Assembly (NCBI GenBank): GCA_030737835.1
Contig: CM060847.1
Location: 25,966,438 to 26,030,437 of the forward strand
DNA: 64,000 nucleotides
Direction: 5' to 3'
Origin: Acorus gramineus
Taxonomy: Eukaryota > Streptophyta > Magnoliopsida > Acorales > Acoraceae
Below the pieces are notes generated by a model that did not search any database, was not told the DNA's origin, and worked only from the letters and a program-made list of their open reading frames with translations. The translations under genes were made by a program, and so were the position numbers. Positions 54,701 through 64,000 of this stretch are shown in pieces; position 1 is the first letter of the stretch; each line of letters begins with the position of its first letter.

Positions 54701-55342
54701 GGATATCGAATCCCGAGTAGATGAAGACAAGCAGAACCTCTGAAACGGTCAAACATCCATTAAGTCAATAACCGTCACGTTGTTGATCAGTAAGGCCCAT
54801 TATCCGTTTAACTGGGGTAATTAAGGGCACGTTTAACTATATTAAAATAGGGCGGTTACCATAAAACTCACCCACTAATAGCCATTAAATTGGAAGACTG
54901 TTACAATGGCTACTTAGCTAGTAAAACTTATAAAAGGGAAGGAAATACATCAAAAAGAGGTATGAGTTTTATCAATTAGCAAAGTCACCTAAAGAGTGAG
55001 ATTATATTCTTGAATTCTCTTACTGACTTAAGCATTGGAGTTGCCTTCTTGACTAAACTATCATATTCGTAATTCGGCAAATGCTGGTCTTTGCAAAGGA
55101 TGGGGGCAACGTGCTTTAATTCATAAGGATCATTCAGCCCAAAAGGTGAAATGAAGTTATGTTCCTGCTCGATCCTCTTGTTTTAGCTAAGTCAGTTCTT
55201 CTACAATGACTAATATGAAAGATAAAAAAGTACAACAAGAAAGACAAGCAAATATGGTAAAATTCATCTTTTATTCATATCCAAAGTTTGATTACATGGG
55301 AAAAAAAAGAAGAAAAAAAAGAAAAGGGGGGTTCTATTCATT
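54701..55342 (+). other. Possible Tat/Ogre-type LTR fragment
   Basis: A TATA box TATAAAAG at 54929 is followed about 90 bp later by TACTGACTTAAGCATTGGAGT (55021-55041), which resembles the R-region motif common in Tat/Ogre LTRs. Upstream DNA has U3-like AACCGTCACG words. No ends or coding parts are visible. 55297-55330 is an A/G-rich tract. Confidence 0.3.
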
Positions 55343-58300
55343 CTACTCTTTGGCTTTCTCCTCGACTCTCTCTGCAGCTTCTCGACACCTCTTCCCCTTC
55401 ACTACTCGGTGAAGGTTTGGGAGTTCTTGGTCGCTCAACTCTCGAAAACCACGAGAGCGGTCTAAGTTGTCACGCCCCAGGGCGGCCGTCCCCGGGACGC
55501 GGCAAGGGTATACATGATATCAGTAGTCAATACAGGAGACCAATAATATACCATAAACAACAGCTAAAAGACAACACAGACAACAAAGAGGCTGACATGA
55601 TGTATACACAGAAATGCGGAAGCTAAAAAGACTGAATCTGTAAATCAACAACACTTTACAGACTCGATACATAATCATATGTCCTGTGAGGGCCAATATA
55701 TCCACAATACATCCAAATACAATCCATACTAGGTGCCCAAGCACAGAAATATATACATACAATTAAAAGGAAGGATGCTGATGGCCTCAAAACTCGAGGG
55801 ACGTGGCGCTACTCCGCTACTGGTGTAGTCGCTCGGGAAGCTCCTCCTTCAAGTCCGCCTCGGTAATCACTGGAGAAAATAATTATGCGAGGGGTGAGCC
55901 ACACGCTCAGTGAATAGCACAACCCATGCATCACAGTTTATATTAACCACATTTAATCAAGTCACTAGCCTCAAAGTGGCATAAACAACACAAATCTGGG
56001 GGTTCGTTACATCGTCGAACCGCCATACCCTCACCCTCACCCCTCAATAGGTGACAAAGGATGTTGGGACTTAATAGGCTGATAATCATCCTTACACAAT
56101 CCAGTGGGTCGCCACATCGCCGGCCCACCACACCCTCACCCTCACCCCTCAATAGGTGACATAGGCTCTTGGGACTGACTAGGCTGTTGGTCACCCTTGG
56201 TCCACCGATAGTCTCTCCCCACTCCGTAGGTCGTTTGGCCACTCCCACATTCGGCACAGTCCGTCTACCAAATCAGGAGGTGCCTACTGATGGGAGCCCC
56301 TGCACGGGACGACCTTTCTAACGCTGAGGTAGTCTCTACACGGATCCAACGAAGGGAACAGAATAGCCTATCCATCGCATATGATCCACTCGGATCCGCT
56401 GACAACACATCTCTACAACTCTAATGTCTTGAATTCTTCAGAATTCCTCCAGCGCGCATAACCAAGATGCGGGGAATACTTAAGATAAAAAATGAGGAAA
56501 AGAAACCTTGGGAGGGCAACCTGAGGTCCCGATATAGGACATCCCGCCAACCAAACAAGGAACACGAAGTACCCTAGCCCGGGTCTCAATGTTTACCTCG
56601 CAAGGCCCCCTTATATTCCCCAAGGCATGCTAACAATATCACAAGCTTGCATTTAATTAAATAAATCAAACTAATAGGATGCATGCATAGGTTGGGGCTT
56701 TCCTAGCATGATAACGAGGTGACAGGATGCACGGCTCTTACACATATCCTAAGGGTGCAAGTCCCTAACATACAAGTCTAGGGTGGCATGCATTCTACAC
56801 ACTAATCATGCTTGCATGGATTACATATAACAGTTAATATTAACTATGCTGCCCCAGGGGAGGACGATATACGCCCAAGTGCATATAACGCCTCCCAACT
56901 GGGTTGGGTTGTCCCACTCACTGGTAACCGGGTCGTCGCGCGACCGTCTGTCAAGATCTGCAAGACAGGGTAATCAACCCGATGAGTAAAATACACAAAT
57001 ACCACAAAATACTTAAAAATACACAAATAAATACCCAACACTCGGGCAAACGTGCATACGGCCCGTACGCACGCTAGCCCGAGCACCCCAACTCACTCCC
57101 GCACCCCCGGCAACCACCCGCACGGCCACCCACCCGCCCTCGGATGCACCGCCGCGCCTCAGCCCGCGCACCCAGGCGCACCGCCGGCCCCTGCCCACAC
57201 GCTTGGACACGCTGCCGAGCCACCCGGGTGCACCGCGCGCCCACTGCGCCCCATCGCAGCAGCCCGCGCGCACACCGCACGCCCCGTGCGCCCAGCGCCT
57301 CGCCCCGCGCGCCCCCACGCGCACCTCCGCTGCCCTTGCCTCGCTTTGCGCACACCACCGGATCGCCCAGCACTCCACCGACTCGCCGGGCATGGACAGC
57401 GCGCCTACGCCTCTGCGCAGCGCTCCGCGCGCATGCCCCCTACGGCGCCCTGCACACAGCGCCCCATCGCCCACGACCAGCGCCCAGCACACGCGCCCAG
57501 CACGCCCTCCAGCTCCACCAGAGCGCACGCCCGCGCGCACCCACGCGCGCGCCCTGCCAGCTGCTCCGCCTGTGCTGCTGCCCTGCCCGAGACCACCAGC
57601 CACCCTGTCCGAGCAGCCAACCCCCCTGCCCGAGCCATCCTACCTCCTCTATCCGTCCACCAAGGGCCTCCAACAGCCACCAATCACCCCCACAGCCACC
57701 AACACCCAAACCCACCCTCCTAACAAGCATCTAAACATGAAAAAGGGGGAAAGAGTGCTTACCCAAAGGAAGGAGAGATAAGGAAGGAAACCGGAAGCTC
57801 CTTTTGCACCGAAATGCCTCCCCAAGGGTCTCCACCACCAAGACCTCATCCCACCTCCGAAAGGGCTCAGATCTGAGGAGAAGAGAGGGTGGAAGAAAGG
57901 GCAAGACACGCCGGAATTCGAATCTGAAAACACCGGGGTGTAGATCGGGACCGGATCTATCCTTTCTATGTTTTGGGTTTTAAGTTCTAAGCCCTCTAGG
58001 TGGCTCAAAACTTAGAAAAGAGAGAGAGGGGGAGAGAGAAATTCCAAGGAAGGAGAAGATGAATAGTGGGAGATATTTTAGCTTCTCACTTTAAATAAGT
58101 CAAACCTCACTTGAATTAGGGCTAATCAAGATTAATTAGGCTTAAGGACTAGATTAGGTGAGTTAAGTGGGCTTTGACTTGGGTCAACCCAACCACACAA
58201 AAAAACAAAAAGGGTTGACCAAGTCATGGGCCCACTTTGACCGAGTCAACTCTCCCAATGACTTCTCGCTCGGTCAAAACCCGGATACGCCCCGGAACTG

Positions 58301-59676
58301 TGAAATTCTGAAACGCACCGGAATTCAATGAAATTTTTGTGAGTGGCTTAAAATGGCACCAGGACACATAATATGCAGTTAGATTTTCAATCGGAGTCCT
58401 CAAACACAGGACGATAGCTAACAGTCCAAAATTTTGCGGTTTCGATCGAAAAACAAAAAAAACTCAAAAACTGCCAAAATGCTCCAATGGTTACCAGCAA
58501 GCAAAAAGTGACACATATATAACATGAGTAGCCCAAGCGGAACCCAGACAAGAACTCCAAAAGGTTCTCTTCTTGTGCATCCATGCATACTTCACGAAGA
58601 GCATGCATCTGATGGTTCATCGATAGGAGGGGGGTGTTACCGTCACCAGTAAATATTTAGATGGGCCCGCCAGAGCTAGCTTGACATTGAAGAGACGATT
58701 CCCAGCATAAGTGGACAAGTCCACGCCAGCAACTAGGCTCAAAACTCCATGTGATCCATTATTAAGAATTACTGAAGGTTCTAGGGGGCTTCTTCATCAT
58801 CAAGACCAGCGGAAAGAAAGGGTGAGGCTGTTGTGGCACACGGAGATGGTGAGGATGAAGAGGACAGATCCACCTGTCGTGCAGTAGAGTATGATAAAAA
58901 TAACCCGATGATAGAAGCCTCTGCGAGCGCTGACACTTCTAATGCACACCATAGGAGGTAAGGGTTGCGGAAACCAAACCCCAACCTCCGAACAGCTCAA
59001 CTGTACCGCCAGGAGAGGATGCAAGTGGTGGAGCACGTCTCGACGCATCGATCCTTAGCAACACCCACCGTAATCGGTCAGGGTATTCCATTACCCGAAA
59101 GATCTTCCATTTTGACCTCCAACTTCGCCGGCCTCTTGCCGTCCAACTTCGCCGGCCTCTTAGCGTGCACCTTCTGCCATCTATGATGGCCGATATGGAG
59201 AGATGCATACCAGCCATCTGGCATCCAAAGCCCCTCCACATGAACCATGCGGTCTTGCCAGTCAAAGACATCACCCGAAGACAAGCCCAGCACAAGTTTT
59301 GGCATTTTGGACTGGCGGGAGATGTAAAAAGATGAGGTCCGGCCAGTGGAAGAAGGTTTGACTGATAAATCCAACGAATTTCACTCAAACCAAGCTTCAC
59401 ACCCATCTTCTCACCCAAGGCAACTATGCACATTAGGATACGGTAGACGTTGGGCACAATTTGAAGGGGGTGAAGCTGAAAGAAATCAAGAAACTTTGCC
59501 ATTAAATGTGGTTAAGAGAGAGTCAAACCCCCATCAATGAAATAACTTGGTCGGAGGAACAAGTAGTTAGGAGAAGGTAAAGGAACGTGGTCACCTAGCA
59601 ACTCCTCTACTGAGAAGTTAGAAGAAATACCAAGCTCCCTGTTAAGGGGAAGCAAAGTTGAAAAGGATTCAGCCAT
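55343..59676 (-). pseudogene. Broken plant transposon-type gene split by solo LTR S3
   Basis: Starts ATG at 59676 (MAESFSTLLPLNRELGISSN) and runs in frame, across one TAA at 59514-59512, into MAKFLDFFQLHPLQIVPNVY and EKMGVKLGLSEIRWIYQ. This resembles the domain called putative gypsy-type transposase in plants (PF04195-like); I am only moderately sure of that name. After a stop at 58939 other frames continue with recognisable protein (ALAGPSKYLLVTVTPPSYR; MNHQMHALREVCMDAQEENL). At FRLGY the solo LTR interrupts. On its other side the same frame resumes DRSRGFRELSDQELPNLHRV, with a charged helix-like tail ending KAKE and TAG at 55345-55343. It is non-functional. Confidence 0.55.
55468..58524 (-). 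mobile_element. Solo LTR S3 (minus strand)
   Basis: A full 3,057-bp LTR: TGTCACGCCCC at 55468 and ATATATAACA at 58524. Flanks are TAAGT (55463-55467) and TGAGT (58525-58529), a 5-bp duplication with one change. TATTTAA at 58097-58091, GC-rich block 57680-57060, 36-nt segment near 56940, and two hairpin units at about 56160-56000. It inserted into the coding sequence of the transposon-type gene. Confidence 0.88.
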
Positions 59677-59725
59677 GGCCAGAAAAGTTGAAAAATCTGA
59701 GCTAAGAATTTTTTTAAAAGGATGG

Positions 59726-61818
59726 TGTTATATATGTGTCACTTTTTGGCCTGCTGGTAACCATTGGAGCATTTTAGCAGTTTTTAAAATTTTTGCATTT
59801 TTCGATCGGAACCGCATAATTTTGGACTGTTAGCTATCGTATGAGCTAGAGGACTCCGATTAAAAATCTAACTGCGTATTATGTGTCCTGGTACCATTTT
59901 AAGCCACTCATGAAAATTTCATCGAATTCCGGCAACGTTTCTGAAATTTCACAGTTCCGGGGCGTATCTGGGTTTTTAAGTCGCACACTATAAATAAGTG
60001 AGATCTAATTTCCGAGTTACTATTCATCATCCCTACCAAACCTTCCCCTCTCTCCTCTTCTCCATTTTTCTCACTTTTGAGGCCCCTAGACCCCTCAAAA
60101 TCAAAAACCCAAAACCTAGGAAGTGTAGATCGGGTCCCGATCTACACCCCGGTGGTTTCAAATCCCTTTTCTGACGACTCTAGCCACTCCGTCCTCCTCT
60201 CTTTGTCCTCTGATTCTGGCTGTTTCGAAGGCCGAGGTAGATCGGGGCGTGGGAGGGCCGTTGAGAAGGGTTTCGGTGCGCGGAGAGCACCCGGACTTCG
60301 CTTCCTCCCCTTGGTAAGGTCTTTTTCTTCACTTTTCTTGCATAGATGTATGCTAGGAGTGTGGATCTGTGTATGAGGGGTGGTCGGCGGCTGTGGGAGG
60401 CTGTCGGAGGTGGTTGGGGGTGGTCGGAGGTGGTCGGCGGCCGTGGGATGGGTGGTTGGAGGTGCTCGGCAGGCAGGGCCACTGTCTCGGACAGGGCAGC
60501 AGTGCAGGCAGCACCGGCGCAGCAGGTAGAGCTGCTGGCGGGGCGCGTGCGCACGGGCGTACGCGCGGGCACGTGCTCGGGTGGCGCTGGGCGTGGGCTT
60601 GCTGGCTGTGCTGGGTGCTGGGTGTGCTGGGCAAGGACGTTGTGGCACATGGCGCAGAGCACCGTGCAGGAGCAGTGCTGGCGCGGCAGACGGAGCGGCA
60701 GATTGGGCGCGCGAGCGTGTGCGCGCGGGCGTGCGCTCGGTGCGAGGGGCTGGTCGAACAGCTGCGCGCGGGTCTGGTGCAAGGGCTGGTCGAGCGGTTA
60801 GTGCGGGAAGAGGTGTGCGAGCGGCGTGCGCGCGGGTGCGCTCGGGTCTGGTGGCGAGCTGCGCGCGAGGAGCTTGTCGCGCGGGTGCTAGGCGTGCGGG
60901 CAGGGGTGGTGCGTGCGCGAGGTGCTGGCCGAGGCAGTGGTGGTGCGTGCGTAAGGTGGTGGCTGAGGGCAGTGCGCGCGGGAGAGCGCGACGAGGCGGT
61001 GTGGTGCGCGCGGGGCGCGGTGAGGCGGCCGTGGTGCGCGCGAGGCGCGGCGAGGCGGCAGAGGTGCGCGCGAGGCGCGGCGAGGTGGCGGAGGTGCCCG
61101 CGGGGTGCGTGCGGGGTGAGGCGCTGCGCGCGGGGGCGTGCGGGGTGCTCGCTGGCCGGCGCAAGGCGTGCGGGGTGCGTCGGCTGAGGCGCGGCGGTGC
61201 ACCCGGGCGGTCAGGTGGCCGTGCGGGTGGTTGCCGGCCGTGCGGGTGGTTGCCGGGGGTGTTGGGTGTTTGATTTGGGATTTTGGGTGTCTATTTGTGT
61301 ATTTTGTGTATCTTTGGGTAATTGTGGATTTATACTTACCAAGTAATACCCTGTCTTGCAGATCCCGACGGACGGTCGCACGTCGACCCGAGTTCCGGTG
61401 AGTGGGACAACCCAACCCAGTTTGGGAGGCGCTACATGCTTTGGGCGTGTACCGTCCTCCCCTGGGGCACATAGTTAGTATTAACTGCTTTGATATAATC
61501 CATGTAAGCATGATGTGTGTGTGTAGAATACATGCCACCCTAGACTTGTATGTTAGGGACTTGCACCCTTAGGATGTTGTGCATGAGCCGTGTATCATGT
61601 CACCCCGTTATCATGCTAGGAAAGCCCTGACTTGAGCATGCGTCCTATTAGTTTGATTTATTTATTTAAATGCAAACTGCGATATATATATATATTAGCA
61701 TTAGCATGCCTTGGGAATATAGGGGGCCTTGCGAGGTTAACATTGAGACCCGGGTTAGGGTACTCCGTGTTCCTTGTTTGGTTGTCGGATGTCCTACATC
61801 GGGACCTCAGGTTACCCT
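59726..61818 (+). repeat. Plus-strand LTR, right part beyond the interruption
   Basis: Starts TGTTATATATG after GATGG. TATAAAT at 59989, donor CCCTTG|GTAAGG near 60316, GC-rich block 60370-61260, acceptor CTTGCAG ending 61361, 36-nt segment 61362-61397 and donor GTGAGT. It is broken at 61818 by an LTR on the other strand; the remaining 900 bp or so should lie outside the window. Confidence 0.88.
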
Positions 61819-64000
61819 TGTCACGCCCCAGGGCGGCCGTCCCCGGGACGCGGCAAGTGTATATATGATATCAGTGACAGGAAACCAATAATAAACCACA
61901 AACAATCACTAAAATGACAACACAGATAAAAGCAGGGCTGACATAATATATACACCAAAGGCGGAAGCTAAAAAGACTGAGTCTGTAGTCAAAACATACT
62001 ACAGACTCGATACATAATCATAAGTCCTGTGAGAGCCAACATGCCCATATATATACACAAATGAAATCCATACATAAACCAGCTAGGTGCCCAAGCACAG
62101 AATATATACATACAACTGAAAGAAGGGTGCTGACGGCCTCAAAACTCGTGGGACGCGGCGCTACCCTCTACCGGTGTAGTCGCTCGGGAAGCTCCTCCCT
62201 CAGAGATCACTGAAAAAGACAATATGCGAGGGGTGAGCCACACGCTCAGTGAATAGCACAACCCATGCATACAGTTCATATTAACCACATTTAAGCAATT
62301 CATAAGCCACAAGTGGCATAATATCACAATCCGGGGGTTCGTTCATCGCCGAAACCCCATACCCTCACCCTCAACAGGTGACCTAGGATGTTGGGACTTA
62401 GCGGGTTGATAATCATCCATACATAATCCTGTGGGTCGTCGCATCGCCGGCCCACCATACCCTCACCCTCACCTCTCAACAGGTGACCTAGGCTCTTGGG
62501 ACTGACTAGGCTGTTGGTTACCCTTGGTCCACCGATAGTCTCTCCTCACTCCCTGGTTGTTTGGCCACTCCCATGTTCAGCACAGTCCTTCACCAAATCA
62601 GGAGGCGCCTACTAGTGGGAGCCCCTGCACGGGACAACCTGTCTAACGCCGAGGTAGTCTCTACACGGATCCGACGAGGGGAACAGAACAGCCTATCCAT
62701 CGCATATGATCCACTCGGATCCGCTGACAGCACATCTCTACGACTCTAATGTCTCGAATTCCTCAGAATTCCACCAGCGCGCATAACCAGGATGCGGGGA
62801 AATAAATACGACATAAAGGGGAAATAGAGACCTTGGGAGGGTAACCTGAGGTCCCGATGTAGGACATCCGACAACCAAACGAGGAACACGGAGTACCCTA
62901 ACCCGGGTCTCAATGTTAACCTCGCAAGGCCCCCTTATATTCCCTAAGCATGCTATCTATTATTACAGTTCGCATTTAATTAAATAAACCAAACTAATAG
63001 GACGCATACACAGGTCGGGCTTTCCTAGCATGATAGCGAGGTGGCAGGATGCACGGCTCATGCACAATCCTAAGGGTGCAAGTCCCTATCACACAATCTA
63101 GGGTGGCATGCAATTCTACACACACATCATGCATACATAGATTATAATTGCAATAATTAATACCAACTATACGCCCCAGGGGAGATCGGTACACGCCCAA
63201 AGCATGTAACGCCTCCCAAACTGGGTTGGGTTGTCCCACTCACCGGAATTCGGGTCGACGCGCGACCGTCCATCGAGATCTGCAAGATAGGGTATTAACT
63301 GGGTAAGTATAAATCCGCAAGTACTATTAAATACACAAAAATACACCACAACCCCAAATCAACACCCAACACCCCCGGCAACCACCCGCACGGCCCCCCG
63401 ACCGCTCGGGTGCACCGCCGCGCTTCAGCCCGCGCACCCCGCGCACCGCCGGCCCCTGCCCGCCGCCTGGACACGCCGCCGCACCACCCCCGGGGGCTCC
63501 GCGCGTCCACTGCGCCCAGCCGCAGTAGCCCGCGCGCCCCGAACACCTCGCGCCGGCCCGCAAGCACCCCTCACGCCCCCGCGTGCAGCTCCTCGCCCCG
63601 CGCGCACCCCGCGCGCACCTCGGACGCCTCGTCGCGCCCTCCGCGCACCACGGCGGTCTCACCGCGCCCTCCGCGCGCACTCTGCACACCCGCGCGCACT
63701 GCCCTCGGCCACCACCTCACGCATGCACCACCCCTGCCCTCCGGCACCTCGCGCGACCAGCTCCTCTCTCCCAGACCAGCGCGACCAACACCTCGCGCCC
63801 AGACCAGCGCGACCAGCACCTCGCCATCAGCTCCTCGCGCACAGCTCCCTAGCTGGCCTCCAGCTCTCCCCAAGTGCACGCCCGCGCGCACGCTCGCGCG
63901 CACGCACGCGCGCGCCCTGCCAGCCCCTGCGCCTGAGCTGCCCGAGGCCACCAGCCCACACGCCAGCACTGCCAGCCCCTCCAGCACACCCAGCACGACC
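61819..64000 (-). repeat. Minus-strand LTR entering from the right edge
   Basis: The LTR end TGTCACGCCCC abuts ACCCT (61814-61818), the likely left copy of its target duplication. The interior shows, on the minus strand, a hairpin/quadruplex unit near 62440-62400 and the 36-nt segment near 63290-63250. The GC-rich block runs from about 63370 to the window end. Whether it is solo or part of a full element cannot be seen. Confidence 0.85.

Noticed and set aside
60142-61164. 340-codon minus-strand open frame
   Set aside because: Same GC-rich LTR block; low-complexity composition and no conserved start or domain.

Overview
The window is repeat-packed nuclear DNA from a land plant, most likely an angiosperm; the species cannot be told from the sequence. 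No intact host gene, rRNA or tRNA gene was found. The plant evidence is a dense nest of Ty3/gypsy LTR retrotransposons with primer sites for plant initiator tRNA-Met and tRNA-Asp, a chromodomain-type integrase tail, an Athila-like gag-protease, LTR solos with 5-bp target duplications, and AT-rich DNA holding MITE- and hAT-like repeats.

One chromovirus family dominates and looks Tekay/Del-like: about 3-kb LTRs, gag-pol in one frame, tRNA-iMet primer site. Its LTR starts TGTTATATATGTGTCAC and ends GGGGCGTGACA. Parts of at least thirteen LTRs are present in both orientations. Element C (1416-18762, +) has a truncated 5' LTR and a shrunken internal region. An 11-kb Athila-like element (2000-13025, TSD AGAGC) sits inside C's primer-binding site, and a solo LTR (7587-10876, TSD GGAAA) sits inside that. 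C itself lies in an older minus-strand relative (18763-19974). Element A (20622-35092, +) has two LTRs and a nearly complete but frameshifted gag-pol. It is part of a chain: a partial LTR and 41 bp of internal tail precede it, and a second primer site with a gag stub follows it. Its 3' LTR carries another solo LTR (30106-33632, TSD CCGTC). At 35345/35346 the chain joins element B, inverted (35346-44563, -), with a truncated 3' LTR, a decayed gag-pol and a full 5' LTR.

From 44564 to 47369 lie diverged and truncated LTR pieces. From 47370 to 55342 the DNA is AT-rich, with a MITE-like inverted repeat, an hAT-like repeat, and an LTR of a related but diverged family (52302 to about 54700, -). A broken plant transposon-type gene (55343-59676, -) is split by a solo LTR (55468-58524). 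The window ends with a plus-strand LTR (from 59726) interrupted at 61818 by an opposite-strand LTR that leaves the window.

The most interesting signal is inside the LTRs. A TATA box lies only about 260-420 bp into each LTR, so most of the roughly 3 kb would be transcribed leader. That leader holds consensus splice-like sites in the same order in every readable copy: a donor before a very GC-rich block, an acceptor, a segment of exactly 36 nt, a perfect GTGAGT donor, and a distant acceptor followed by a short acidic reading frame with a conserved stop. A diverged LTR family at 52302 shows the same layout. The LTRs also carry tandem units that pair a G-quadruplex motif with a hairpin whose stem shows compensatory base changes.
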